From: Flaccisagitta enflata | Taxonomy: Eukaryota > Chaetognatha > Sagittoidea > Aphragmophora | NCBI GenBank assembly: GCA_965153355.1 | Contig: OZ231127.1 | Span: forward strand, 3,720,001-3,784,000 | Length of the DNA stretch: 64,000 nucleotides | Direction: 5' to 3' | Notes under the pieces: model-generated | What the model was told of the DNA's origin: nothing | The model's database searches: none | The model's input: only the letters and a program-made list of their open reading frames with translations | Shown: piece by piece, positions 11,691 through 22,847 of the stretch | How the letters are laid out: each line of letters begins with the position of its first letter | Numbering within the stretch: the stretch's first letter is position 1 | Made by a program: the position numbers and the translations under genes

Positions 11691-12767
11691 GTTCATCAAT
11701 AAAAGTGACAACATATAGGCAAATCAAGGGAAAGGACCGCAATAGGCCGATGAGCCTCAATTAAGTAAGGGGTTTTAAGTAGAGACGTAGCATAGCATTG
11801 AGGTGGCTTGTTGACAGCAGACCTCGAGGTGATCGTATAGGGGAAGTATTGCACAAAATTAGAATACTTAAGAGACCATTCAAGCAATATGTACAGATGC
11901 ATTGAGCAGGATAAAAAAAAAAAGATGAAAAAGGGGGATCTTTACATACAAATATGTAAAAAGAAAAAACAAAATATAAATAAATAAATAAATAAATAAG
12001 AACAAAATCAAAACAGACTGGATATGGGGGGGGGGAAGATGGGATAGGTAATGTATGCAGGGGCGGGGAGAGGGGAGGTCACTCCCATACAAAATAGGGG
12101 GCCCGGGCCCCCCTGGGGCCCGGGAGGGCCCTTGAAAGAAAAAGAAAAAAAAAAAAGAAAAAAAGAGAAAGGAAAAAAAAAAGAAAAGGAGAAAAAAAAA
12201 GAAAAAAAAAGTGCAAAAAAAAAAAAGTAGAGAGAGGGGCCCCAGTAAGAAAAAAATAATGCCCATTCATATTTTAAAGATATAGTTACTCTTAGATTTT
12301 CCCCTTCTTAAGTGAGAAAAGAGGCCTTGTAGAGGTAGATAATAATTTTTTTAAAAAAATCTAATTAGCTGGCTAAGAATTTTGTATTTTATGCTTTGCT
12401 TCCTCCAGTGCTCAAACTTCTCTGGACATAGGATTTTGAGCACTGGAGTAATTTTCATTAAAAAAAGCTGGATACATGGCTACCCCAGTTAGGTACGGGT
12501 GGGCAGGGGCCTTAATTGAGGTCATTGAATCAAAGACCAAAAAAAAGTAGTGAGACAGAGCGACCAACTGCGCGATGGATGGATAGAGGAATCTAGATAT
12601 ACAGGCGGGGGAGGAATGGGGAAGAGGGGGGGGCCCGGCCAAAGGGGCTAGTAGGGGGGCCCGCCATTTCTCTCCCCGCCCCTGAATGTATGGATACATT
12701 CAACAAATTTAAAAACGTTAAGAAGTGTAAGCTTTCAGTAAAGTAACTAATGGAAATTTAAACTGTA
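11691..12767. repeat. Low-complexity stretch with hairpin-element fragment
   Basis: It holds (AAAT)n near 11,975-12,000, a GGGCCC-rich patch at 12,098-12,132, an A/G-only tract at 12,133-12,235, and at 12,466-12,560 a 5' fragment of the family 1 hairpin element (GGATACATGGCTACCCCAGT, GGGTGGGCAGGGGC). No gene was seen; long frames here are repeats of K/E or F/L codons. Confidence 0.6.
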
Positions 12768-13370
12768 ACAGGGTGTCCAATAAATTTGGTAAAATCTAAA
12801 AAAAAACCTTTAAAAACTATTCCTAGATGATTATTTTAGTTGAAAAAAGGGTTGAACATGAGGGTTGGTTGTTTATGAATATTCTTTACCACACAGGCAG
12901 CAAGAATCCATTAAATGGGATCTGTACAAGGCAGGAAAGGTTCATCTGCAGTGGTCTTGAGAAAATTGGCTTTGATAGACTTAGGGAAATAGATGGTATC
13001 TTTTGGATTATTTCAGCGGATTTTTTTCAATGCATTGATCCAATTTTGAGTCAGTAGGGCAGTCCTGCTTCAATAATGTATATCCCCTTATTTGTTGACC
13101 TTATTGGGAAACCAAATTTGATGTCATAGTTCACTATATGGTCGCTCTCCTTTACCAATTTTCACTTGTAAAAATCCTGTATAATTGGAAAATTCGTCTT
13201 GAGCAATACTCCTTCCTATTTAAACCAGGGAAGTCCTTATGAAAAACCGTGCATTCTAACATGTAGTAGAACTAATTGGGAGGATATATATCAAATTTCA
13301 GCTTACCAGGTTGTCTAGAAGTATAGTTTTTGTGCAATAATGATTTTACCAAATTTATTGAACACCCTGT
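12768..13370. mobile_element. 603-bp mariner-like MITE, TA target duplication
   Basis: The terminal repeats ACAGGGTGTCCAATAAATTT (left) and AAATTTATTGAACACCCTGT (right) match over about 29 bp with one difference and are bounded by TA at 12,766-12,767 and 13,371-13,372. The sequence style and TA site fit Tc1/mariner. It is too short, and without a frame, to encode a transposase. Confidence 0.85.
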
Positions 13371-13372
13371 TA

Positions 13373-14038
13373 CAAGAAACATAATGTACGAATACATTAA
13401 GCGAGCTTAGGCTGCATGGAACACATTAAATTGTTGCAGAGGGTTTTTGTTGAGGGTTGTTGTTTCCTTTGGGGTTAATCACGTCGGGATAAATGAGTTT
13501 GAATCCAGGTTTTGAGGGGAGTTCGGAGATCCTTGACAACCCTCTTTGGGGAGAGGGCTGTGCTTGCGCTCAAGAAGCTTTTTTTTTTAATAGTTTCTTT
13601 TCCTTTGGTTGATGAGGCCCAAGAAATTGGAAATGTTGGTTCTACGTTTCATGAGTCAGGAATTGCGTTGGATGTTTTGAACCCCGCTCCGCGTTTTGAG
13701 CAACTTGGTATCGCCTGTAAGTTTGAAAGTGCGGGAGAGGTGCATTTGTTTTAGTGTAAGGCAAACCTGGCAGATAGGGGGGTACAACGTATATATGAGG
13801 GTAAAGACGGAGACGGCTTGTTATAGGTACAAAGTTATATAGAGGACTAAAGAAAGGCAGTTCCTGGGGCTGTTAACGTTAGTTAGCAAACAGAGCTGAA
13901 GGTATGAATCAGTTGTATCATATTTCTGCATCAAAACAAGCTGAGGTGAGTAAATTGTGGTAGTGCGTGTGAGGGTGGACTTCAAGAGCCACTGGTAATC
14001 CAAACCACGAAGGACCCGGGAAATGAAATGGGGTTTGG
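13373..14038. other. No gene recognised
   Basis: Open frames of 60-80 codons exist but have no family features. A fragmentary T-rich run lies near 13,575. Confidence 0.35.
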
Positions 14039-14040
14039 TA

Positions 14041-14585
14041 CACCGTCTTCGGATCGGACTATGAAATGCAAAACCTTTATAGCTCCTAAACCACTAGGAA
14101 AAAAGTTATGAAATTTTCATTAAACATTGGTAACATGTGACGGTTTTTGCATGTCAAAGCTCAGATCATGATATAGAAAAGGTGAGGGGAAAACAAAACA
14201 TTGAAAGAACATCCATTTTTAAGCAAAATGGCTAATTTTACCTGTTTTTATTTTGGAAGATGCTGTTTTTTTCTCAGAATATGCAGCAACTAGGTAATAC
14301 ATAAGTTAACATCTGTCATTGAAGATAAATCCTTGAGTTTTTGTTGAAATGCAAAGCAATTTCAAGCAAATAAAGACAACTCCTTTCCAAGAAAGTAGGA
14401 AAAAATTGATCTCAATCAAAAATGGGTTTTCTTTCAATAATTTTCTTCCCGTCACCTATGATCTGAGCTTTGACATGCAAAAACCGTCACATATCACCAA
14501 TATTCACTGAAAATTTCATGATTTTTTCCTAGTAGTTTAGGAGCCATAAAGGTTTTGCATTTCACAGTCTGATCCAAAGACGGTG
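14041..14585. mobile_element. 545-bp foldback MITE, TA target duplication
   Basis: The ends CACCGTCTTCGGATCGGACT and AGTCTGATCCAAAGACGGTG are imperfect complements, bounded by TA (14,039-14,040; 14,586-14,587). The arms continue for about 180 bp each (ATGAAATGCAAAACC, GACGGTTTTTGCATGTCAAA). It is non-coding. Confidence 0.85.
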
Positions 14586-14587
14586 TA

Positions 14588-15009
14588 AGGTAAAGTGCCA
14601 TGGTGAATCGTGCAAAAAGTCCTGGGTAAAACAGGAAAGTAATGGTTAGCATCTAAGGCGTTTTATGCTGAGACTTAGCTACTTTTTTGGGTGCACACAA
14701 AATGTTGAAAATTGTTTATTTTGCATCAATTTCTAAATTAGGACCGAGGTCCATGCAATGATACAAAAGGTGATGGGATAAGGTGCCATGGTACATTTAA
14801 TAAAGATGTTGTTAAATTAATAAATGAGGAAAGGAGAAAGGGGAAAAGATCGATGTTTATTGAGTTTGTAAGGAGGAAAAAAGATAACTTAGAAATTGAA
14901 ATCAAGCAGAATAAAACATCAAAAGGAAAGTCGTGTGATAAAGGAAGAAAAAGATAGCCAGCCAAGCCCTGACTAACCTAGCCCTGGCCTAACCCTACTT
15001 ACTTGGTGT
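14588..15009. other. No gene recognised
   Basis: AT-rich, with a short TTAGGG-like patch near 14,965-15,000 (CCTAGCCCTGGCCTAACCC on plus). Confidence 0.35.
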
Positions 15010-15234
15010 CAGTTAGGTACTTTGGTGATGTCTTTTGTCAGAGCAATTTGGGTTTTTGCAGTTTGTTGTGTCATGATATGAGTCAAGAAGAAGCTTTTTA
15101 AAGCTGTATTTACTCTCAATTTTTTGGATCTCTATGGGAATACTGTTCCAAAAATTTGGACCCTTACAGCTGAAGCTATTTGACCCTATTTTGTTTCTAG
15201 CAGTCATGGCTCGCACGTGGTATGGATCAGACTG

Positions 15235-16005
15235 ATCCACACTGGTGAGCCCGGACTTCCGGACTATAAATCCAGCCCAGTGGCCGTCTGCCCAGGTAGT
15301 GGCATCCACTGGAGGGAGGCTCCACAGAGTGGGAAACCGGTGCGGGGCGGAACTGGCTTTGATACCCTCTTAAGGGTTCCCTCATGTTAGTCCTTTTCCA
15401 AACCATAGTATATTGTGATAAACCGGTAGTACCCTCAGCCCGAGGCAGTTATGCCATCCCCTTGTCTGGGTCTTTATAGAAGTCTGGCTAGCAGCAAAGG
15501 GGTGATTCCCTTGGCCAATGCCTCAGAAGCATGCTTCTGAGGGCTAACTACAAAGGAACAGCCTGGGGAAAAACTTACAGTGGCAGTTGGAGGTCACAAC
15601 CCATCCGTCTTCAAGTCCCAGATTCCAAGTGCAGTGGTTGGCATTGATACCCTTTTAAGGGTTCCCTCATTTAAGCCCATATTTTTAGCTCTGCTTTGGA
15701 TTGCTGGGTAGGATTCGGTGCCAAGGTCTACCTGTGCAGGTCGCACACATAATATATCCATACATGCTGTGCCTGCGGTTCCGTCTGTCTGTCGGGAGAC
15801 AAGGACCTGTTAGGGATCACAAGTCCAGGAGTCTGACCTGGCAACATAATTTTGCTTTCCCTTGGGTATTGACTTACTTGACTGACCTCCACCCACACGC
15901 ATATGCACCTGAAACCTAGGAACATTTCATTGAGTTCTCATCTTCCATAGGTTCTGGCATATGTCCGGGCCAAAGCCACATTGCGATCTTCTCGCCAAAT
16001 AAAAA
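15235..16005. mobile_element. ~770-bp unidentified insert within LINE A
   Basis: LINE A coding reads ...SFNLR near 16,005 and resumes at SDPYHVRAMTARN near 15,235. LINE B reads straight through this position, so the intervening DNA is an insertion. It contains two diverged internal copies of 'TTAAGGGTTCCCTCAT' (15,370 and 15,660). I do not recognise the family. Confidence 0.6.
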
Positions 16006-16629
16006 AAATAACGGAGGTTAAAACTAGTAGCCTCTTTATTAAGAGAGAGAAGATCCTTAACTGGTTTTGGGGCTCGATGGTGCAATGCATCATGTATAAG
16101 TGTGGCACATTGCTGAGAGTAAAGATCTTACAGTTTGAATAGACCTAGTTTTTTAGTCGCGTGCACGCGACTCTATAACCCGCTCTGTCGGTCCGTCGGT
16201 CGGTCAGTCGGTCCATCCGTCCGTAACACTTTGCTTTTTTTTTGTCCTTTTACGTCATTTTAGGGTATTCTATGTCATATTTTTTTGTTGTTTTTGGTCA
16301 TTTTGGTTGCTTTGGTCATTTGGGTTCATTTTTAGTCATTCTTGGTCATTTTGATCATTTATGTCACTTTGTTCATTTGGGTCATTTGTATCAATTATGG
16401 GCATTTCAAATAGTTTTAAGTCTTTTTAAGTCGTTTTGGAAAATTTCAGGTCATTTTTGGTCATTTAAGATAGTTTTTTGGTTTTTGGTTATTTGGTTTT
16501 TGGTTTTTTGGTTTTTTTGTTTTTTTGGTTTTGGGTTTTTGGTTTTTTTTTTCTTTTTTGGTCATTTATGTTTTTTGGTATGTTATAGTCTTTTATGTTT
16601 TTTGGTATGTTTTTGTCATATATGTCATT

Positions 16630-17170
16630 TCAAGTCTGCTGATTTAAGTCTGCTGGTTTAAGTCTGCTGGTTTGAGTATGCTGTTTTAAGTCTGCTGTTT
16701 TCAGTCTGCTGATTTAAGTCTGCTGGTTTAAGTCTGCTGGTTTAAGTCCGCTGGTTTAAGTTTGCTGGTTTAAGTCTGCTGGTTAAAGTCTGCTGGTTTA
16801 AGTCTGCTGGTTTAAGTCTGCTGGTTTAAGTCTGCTGGTTTAAGTCTGCTGGTTAAAGTCTGCTGGTTAAAGTCTGCGGGTTTAAGTTGGCTGGTTTAAG
16901 TTGGCTGGTTTAAGTTGGCTGGTTTATGTTGGCTGGTTTAAGTTGGCTGGTTTAAGTCGGCTGGTTTAAGTTGGCTGGTTTAAGTCAGCTGGTTTAAGTC
17001 TGCTGGTTTAAGGCTGCTGGTTTATGTCTGCTGGTTTAAGTCTGCTAGTTTAAGTCTGCTGGTTTAAGTCTCCTGTTTTAATTCTGCTGGTTTAAGTCTT
17101 GTGGTTTGAGTCTGCTGGTTTAAGTCAGCTGGTTTAAGTCTGCTGGTTTAAGTCTGCTGGTTTGGGTCTG
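16630..17170. repeat. Minisatellite, 14-bp unit TTTAAGTCTGCTGG
   Basis: About 36 tandem units with point variants, including a TTGGCTGG subarray near 16,880-16,980. Confidence 0.93.
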
Positions 17171-17610
17171 GTTTAAGTCAGGTTTAAGCCTGGTTTAAAT
17201 CTGGTTAAAGTCTGGTTTAAGTCTGGTTTAAGTCTGGTTTAAGTCTGGTTTAAGTCTGGTTTAAGTCTGGTTTAAGTCTGGTTTAAGTCTGGTTAAAGTC
17301 TGGTTTAAGTCTGGTTTAAGTCTGGTTTGAGTCTGGTTTGAGTCAGGTTTAAGTCTGGTTTGAGTCTGGCTTGAGTCTGGTTTGAGTCTGGTTTAAGTCT
17401 GGTTAAAGTCTGGTTTAAGTCTGGTTCATGTCTGATTTATGTCCGGTTTAGGTCTGGTTTAGATCTGGTTTATGTCTGGTTTAGGTCTGGTTTAGGTCTG
17501 CTTTTGGTCTGGTTTAATTCTGGTTTAATCCTGGTTTGAGTCTGGTTTGAGCCTGGTTTGAGTATGGTTTGAGTCTGGTTTGGTTCTGGTTTGGGTCTGG
17601 TTTAAGTCTG
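17171..17610. repeat. Minisatellite, 11-bp unit TTTAAGTCTGG
   Basis: About 39 units. The unit equals the neighbouring 14-mer minus 3 bp (CTG), so the array changed unit length by a small deletion that then spread. Confidence 0.93.
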
Positions 17611-19690
17611 ATTTTCGATAAAAAGATAAAAAAAGGAGTCAGGTCAGTTCAGTCATTTTTGTCCTGCACGCGACCTGTAAATGTTAGCCTTGTTCATTCT
17701 TGGTTCAGTGTGTGAATTAATATATGATCTGCTTACTGTCCTTACTGCTCTTTTTTGAATGGTAGTAATTCTTTTTTGTTTTGATTGGAGCAGCCTCCCC
17801 ATGCAGCAAGGCCATATTGAAGATGAGGAGGTATAAATGAGTTGCAAAGCAGCTTCAGGGAGTCAGGAGGAAGGATCTTTTTTACTCGGTTTAGTGCTCC
17901 ATTATTGCGAGAGATAGTCTTGGCAACTTTGTTACAGTGTTTATCCCAATTAAGATGGCTAAAAAAGTTGCCTCTTCCTCAAATTTGAGATTTGAGATTA
18001 ACCACGATTTCATCGTAGTCTATCTTATTGCTTTTTTTCCTGAAAAACACTAATTTTGTTTTGCCAGTATTCAGTTTAAGTTTATTCACCCTAAAGTAGT
18101 CACTCGTGTTAGCAAGCTCTCCATTCAGCTGGCTACAGACTGTGGAAAGATCTTTTCCTGTGATAAGCAGGTTTGAGTCATCAGCATAGAATACGGTTTT
18201 GATAGTCGTTGCAGCTGGTAGGTCATTGATGTATATTAAAAAGACGAGACGTCCTAATATGCTACCCTGGGGAACACTGGTTGTTATAGGTAGTTTGCTA
18301 CTGGATTTACCATTCCATTCTACATATTGTTCCCTGCCAGATAGATAAGATCTAATCTAGTCATTTGCTTTTCCTAGTATTCTGTAGTAGTCTAGTTTTT
18401 GTAGCAGTGTTTTGTGGTGGATAGTATAAAAGGCCTTGCTAAGATCAAAGAATACACCAATAGCAAATTCATCATTTTCAAAAGCAGTTTCTATAGTTTT
18501 CACAAAGTCAAGAGTAGCGTGAGTGGTGTTATGGCCTCTCCTGAAACCGAATTGAGAGTCAAAAAGAATTTCATACCGGACCAGAAAGGAAAAGATTTTG
18601 TCATATATTAGCCTTTCAATAATTTTAGAGAAAGCTGATAGGAGTGAAATGGGGCGGTAGTCTTTGTAAAGATGTCTGCTGCCCTTTTCTTTGTAAGTGG
18701 GTATGACTCTAGCTAGTTTGTTGTTTGGGTATGACTCTAGCTAGTTTGTTGTTGGATGGGCATGTGCCAGTTTCTATTGAGCAATTAACTAGATGTGCCA
18801 AAACATGAGCAAGGATACCCGCGTCCTATAAGACCACACTTTGTTTGAAACCAGAAGGGTTAGTGCTGTTTTTCGGATTAAGAATTTTACAGGCATTTAT
18901 GACATCATCAGAAGATACATCGCTTAGAAATATTGATTGCTCGTTTCTTGCCCTGCTCTTCCTGAGATAGTAACCAGGTTCATGTTTAGATGGACCAACG
19001 CTTTCATTGGTGTCTTTTCCTATTTTTGCATAGTAACTATTAAAGTTTTTGGAATTTGCTTGTGAGTCTTTTATCCATTGGCCTCAGTAAAGAAAGTCCG
19101 TTGTTATATCATGTTTGTTTCTTTATTGATGGTATTTTTCAAAAATTTCCAGTGCTTTTTGATATCACCTATGCTATAATGGACCTGTTTCTGAATGTAT
19201 GCCCGTTGTGCCTTGCGGATCTTGGATACTATTTTGTTGCGAAGTTTTTTGTATTCACATTTCCGCTCTTTTACTCTAGAGAGCCTGTCACTTTTCCTGA
19301 TGTCAGAGAGAATTTCGTATGTTATCCATGGTTCTTGTTTGTGTCTGTTAGATTTACGTTTGATTGTTTTAGTGGTCAAGTTTGATTGGTAGTGATGGTT
19401 GTAGGTAGATACAATTTCATCATAGATATAGTCTGGGTAATCATCAGCCAAGACAGGGTTCCAGTCATGCATAAGAAGTCCTTGCTCTCTATTTTTGTGT
19501 CCCTCAGAAGTGAAGTAAGATTTGATTGAAAAGGGGTTCTTGGCTATTTTGGGGATCGTGGTCCTAAGGATAGTAAATATTGGCTTATGGTCTGTATAGC
19601 CCCTGCTTCCCGATAGCTCTACATCAATTATGCCGCTAACTAGGGTGGTGCTGTTATTACGTGTGAAAGTTGTGCCGTTCAGTTGCAGCG

Positions 19691-19819
19691 TGTGCTGGAG
19701 AGGAGGGAGGTGATGGAAAGAGGAGAGAGAGTCAGAAAGGAGGAGGGAGGGTGAAGGTGAGGAGGCAGAGGGCAGAGAAAGGAGAGAAGGGGACAGAGAG
19801 AGGCAAGAAGAGTGTGAGA

Positions 19820-19894
<75 letters not shown>

Positions 19895-20606
19895 ACAGAG
19901 GTGCGTGAATGTAATGAAGAGAGAGAAGGAATTGAAAAAAATAAAAACAATTATTCAGTTTTTTTCCGGTCGGCGAGAGCCGTTTTTTCTGGTAATTTTT
20001 TTTTATGTTTTTTTTATTTTATTTTTTTCATTTTCATTTTCTTTTTTTAGTTTTTGTTTTCTTTATTCTTTTTTATCATTTTATATAAATATTGCGAGTG
20101 CGGGGCCCCCTGAGGCGCAGGGCCCTATGCTTTAGCATCTAAAGCATATATGTTGATCTGGCTCAGGGTTAGGGGTGGAGTTAGTGTTAGTGTTGGGCAC
20201 AAGGTCAGGGATAAACATAGGGATTAGGTTAGGGCTAGGTGTATTTTAGTTCTCAATATGTACTCGCCAATTGAAACTTTGCTCTAGCGGAATTTTCAGG
20301 AATTACAAGTGCTATACTTCATGATTACCAACTAACAGAAATAAAGAGATGGAGACATATACAGAGACGAAGAGATAAAACACAAACAGGTGAAGACAGA
20401 TTCAAAAATAGATTGGCAGAGACTAGTGATAGTGAGAAAAAATCAGAGATAATGAGATATAGAGACATAGACGGGCAAAGACAGAAACAAACAGATAAGA
20501 AGACTGACAGGGCTAGACACAGCTTGACTGACATGAAAACAGAAGAAAACAGAAAAAGTCAACAATCAGCGGAGGCAAAAACCGACGGAGACAAAAATAG
20601 TAAAAC

Positions 20607-20694
<88 letters not shown>

Positions 20695-20877
20695 AGAGAC
20701 AGACTTTTGTTTGATTTTAGGGGCATCGTGCGGTATGTATCGTAATGCAATAATTATACAAAAAGGCATCAAACAGGGGTTAAAAAAAATCAAGAAAAGG
20801 TTCAAACTATCGGACAGAATCAGACTTTTCGCAATATTAGACTAATGTTTCCCTGTGAATAGCTTATTTGTACGAAT
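19691..20877. repeat. Microsatellites: (CA)n 19,821-19,889; (GA)n 20,611-20,692
   Basis: Purine-rich sequence leads into the CA run. T-rich sequence and a GC patch (GGGGCCCCCTGAGG near 20,101) follow, then TTAGGG-like degenerate sequence at 20,165-20,240 and a GACA/GATA-rich tract leading to the GA run. Long frames here (poly-CV, RERE, LSLS) are repeat translations. Confidence 0.9.
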
Positions 20878-20878
20878 A

Positions 20879-21082
20879 TCAATCACCTGATGGCTCCGCG
20901 GGCGCAGCAGGAGCCTGAGCTGCACGCATTTGCTCCGCACGTAGCTTTTGCGCATTCACTATAGACGCCCTCCATTTCCGACTAAGCTTTGGTTTATAAT
21001 TTCGAACCATATCAGAAATATTCGAAGACAAAAGAACGAGAATGAATAAAATGAAAAATTGCATGAGAGTTTTCTTTTTCAT
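20879..21082 (-). CDS. Putative small secreted or membrane-anchored basic peptide, 67 aa
   Basis: ATG at 21,082 to TGA at 20,879. It has a classic N-terminal signal: MKKK followed by the hydrophobic run LMQFFILFILVLLSS. The rest is basic (RNYKPKLSRKWRAS, QKLRAEQMRAAQ) with a short Ala/Pro-rich tail (APAAPAEPSGD). There are no cysteines and no clear dibasic cleavage pattern, so neither a disulfide peptide nor a neuropeptide precursor is indicated. The tail overlaps a possible splice donor (TCAG|GTGATT), so this may be a first coding exon and the true protein longer. I recognise no family. It sits in otherwise repeat-rich DNA without a clear promoter. Reality as a gene is moderate to low. Confidence 0.4.
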   Translation of the reverse strand: MKKKTLMQFFILFILVLLSSNISDMVRNYKPKLSRKWRASIVNAQKLRAEQMRAAQAPAAPAEPSGD

Positions 21083-21641
21083 ACGCCAAACGTGAGATAT
21101 CGAAAAATCGGTATCAACAAATTTCTCTTAGCATTTTCATGCGAGAACAAAAAAGCGCTGTCGACTTTAATGCAACTCAAACTCGATAGTATTTACGTGC
21201 GACTGAGCTTAGTTTACGTTGCGGTGTTGTAGAAATCTTTGGGGCGAGATATCCCCCACTTCCCAACATCAGAGCTGGCTGAAACTTTACGGGTGGACGA
21301 TTTAGAGTGTAAAGAACTAGCACCCTCGTCAGTTTTTTGACAAAAATTTTGACCTTGAATGACCTTGGGAGGGGGCCAGACTGGTGGGTAACAACTCACT
21401 GACTCACCGAAAGTTTCATCTGAGATGTTTGAATTCAAAATCGCCCGAACCTTAAAATGACTAAAAAACCTAATTACCAAAAATGACTTAAAATAACTTA
21501 AAATGACTTAAGGCTATCATTGCTTCAAAATGAAGTTACCCTGAAATTTTTTTTTCTTTTATAGAATGTCAAATACTATTGTAAGAAACCCCTTAAAAAA
21601 ATTTCAGAAAATTGAAAAAACCCAAATATAGGCGATTTTTT
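21083..21641. other. No gene recognised; AAAATGACTT repeats near 21,460-21,515
   Basis: The AAAATGACTTAA repeats resemble the interior of several hairpin elements (22,390; 26,350), but no hairpin end is present. Confidence 0.4.
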
Positions 21642-21914
21642 GGACACTCGCTAGCCTAACTGGGGCAACGGAGGAAACTGAAATTTTTACTGAAGATAGA
21701 CAAGACATGTGGCTAGGGTAGACCTGTAAAAAAAATTTAAATTTTATTATTTTACAAACAATAAATCCAAGAAGAAATCTGTGAAATGTAACCATATAGA
21801 GGCTAGTAGCTTTTTTGGAAATTTGTTCCAGGTCTACCCTGGCCACATGTCTTTTCTATCTTCAGTAAAAATTTCAGCTTCCTACGTTGCCCCAGTCAGG
21901 CCAGCGAGTGTCTA
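21642..21914. mobile_element. Foldback MITE, ~270 bp
   Basis: The left arm has ACACTCGCTAGCCTAACTGG, then GGGGCAACGGAGGAA and TTTTTACTGAAGATAG. The right arm carries the complement (CTATCTTCAGTAAAAA, GTTGCCCCAGTCAGGCCAGC, GAGTGT). The loop is AT-rich. Confidence 0.75.
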
Positions 21915-22384
21915 GAAAATTACCATCATTTTTTCATTCACTAAAGTGAAAATTGAATGAAAAAACACGGTAAAGATACAATTCATGAACGATTTTTTTC
22001 ATCAACTTTTTTTTAGCCTCCCTAACTATCAGTTTTAAAGCACAAATTCATGAAAGCAGTCAGCGTCTGTGGCTAGTGAGTAGATCGCCTGACATGAGCA
22101 CTGTGATAATGCGCAAGGTGAGAATAGAAATCAATTTTATGAAATATTGACATTGGAAGAGGAATCTGTGATTTAGGAAGGACAGACGGCCCCCTTTAGT
22201 CTGTTGTTCATATTCTGCACTGATACATTAATGATTTTCATTTTTCCCCTTTACTTAATCAAAGCATTCTTGATTTTGTTTTTGCTTTATAATTCGGGTC
22301 AGGCAAGTGCTATACAGTCGAAAATTGAAAGAGAGTCCCTCAGTACGCATATTAGTCCAATCATCATGAAAACAGATTTCTAAT
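21915..22384. other. No gene recognised
   Basis: AT-rich; no repeat or RNA seen. Confidence 0.35.
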
Positions 22385-22619
22385 TTGTCGCCTATCTTGA
22401 GGAAATGTAAGCCTTAAAATGACTTAAAGTGACTTAGAATGACTCAAAATGACTTAGAATAACTATAAATGACTTAAAGTGACTTAAAATGACCTAAGAA
22501 TTGACGTTATAGTAAAAAAAAGTAAAGTGTGACGGACGGACGGACGGACCGACGGACCGACGGACGGACGGATGGACCGACGGACAAAGCGGGTTGTAGA
22601 GTCGCGTGCACGCGACTAA
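22385..22619 (+). mobile_element. Family 1 hairpin element
   Basis: AAAATGACTTAAAGTGACTT repeats, then AGTAAAGTGTGACGG, (GACG/GACC)n, CAAAGCGGGTTGTAGA, and the perfect palindrome AGTCGCGTGCACGCGACT plus an A-run. Confidence 0.8.
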
Positions 22620-22847
22620 AAAATCGATGATTGAAAAAATGGCTAATTTCAATTTTCTTCCTATGAGAAATTTTAGTCACTCGGTTTTTGTCAATGATCA
22701 GCTCAGGATTGTCTGAGCTACTTGTTATGTTGAGCAACTAAAAGAGCTTCAGATTTTCTTTAAAATGGCGCCAAAAACAAATTTCTAACTCAATACGTTT
22801 CATTTCTATGCTAGAATGAAGACAACCAATGAAAATCACAGTGAATA

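Larger units (their letters stand above)
16151..17689 (-). mobile_element. Family 1 hairpin element filled with minisatellite, inside LINE A
   Basis: On minus it starts GGCTAACATTTACAGGTCGC at 17,689 and ends with the perfect 18-bp palindrome AGTCGCGTGCACGCGACT at 16,155-16,172 plus an A-run. A short GACN tract (16,187-16,225) precedes the hairpin. Between the ends lie a 'GTCATTTTNG' zone (16,250-16,630), a 14-bp array and an 11-bp array. LINE A reads RMN on one side and resumes in frame with the KLGLFKL homologue on the other. Confidence 0.8.
15010..19690 (-). mobile_element. LINE A: Jockey/CR1-group non-LTR retrotransposon, 5'-truncated and split
   Basis: Minus-strand remains of one ORF2. 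The 5' end starts inside the APE endonuclease (GYTDHKPI motif near 19,585), and the linker region runs to about 19,100. Reverse transcriptase follows, with TSVPQGSILG (near 18,260), the catalytic FYADDSNLL (near 18,190) and LKLNTGKTKLVFFRKK. The C-terminal domain runs through IQKRAVRTVSR, HTEPRM, QQCATLIHDALHHRAPKP and SNSFSCKGPNFWNSIP to the terminal CKNPNCSDKRHH. Frames are broken by stops and by a 27-bp tandem duplication near 18,700. It is interrupted by a hairpin element (16,151-17,689) and another insert (about 15,235-16,005). It is inactive; clade assignment is by motif only. Confidence 0.88.

Noticed and set aside
15340-15700. tRNA or SINE box A/B in the LINE A insert
   Set aside because: No clover-leaf could be drawn and the box B-like sequences do not have proper spacing.
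16242-16661. 139-aa Phe/Gly-rich frame (FGHFGCFGHLGSF)
   Set aside because: Product of the GTCATTTTGG-type repeat in the hairpin element.
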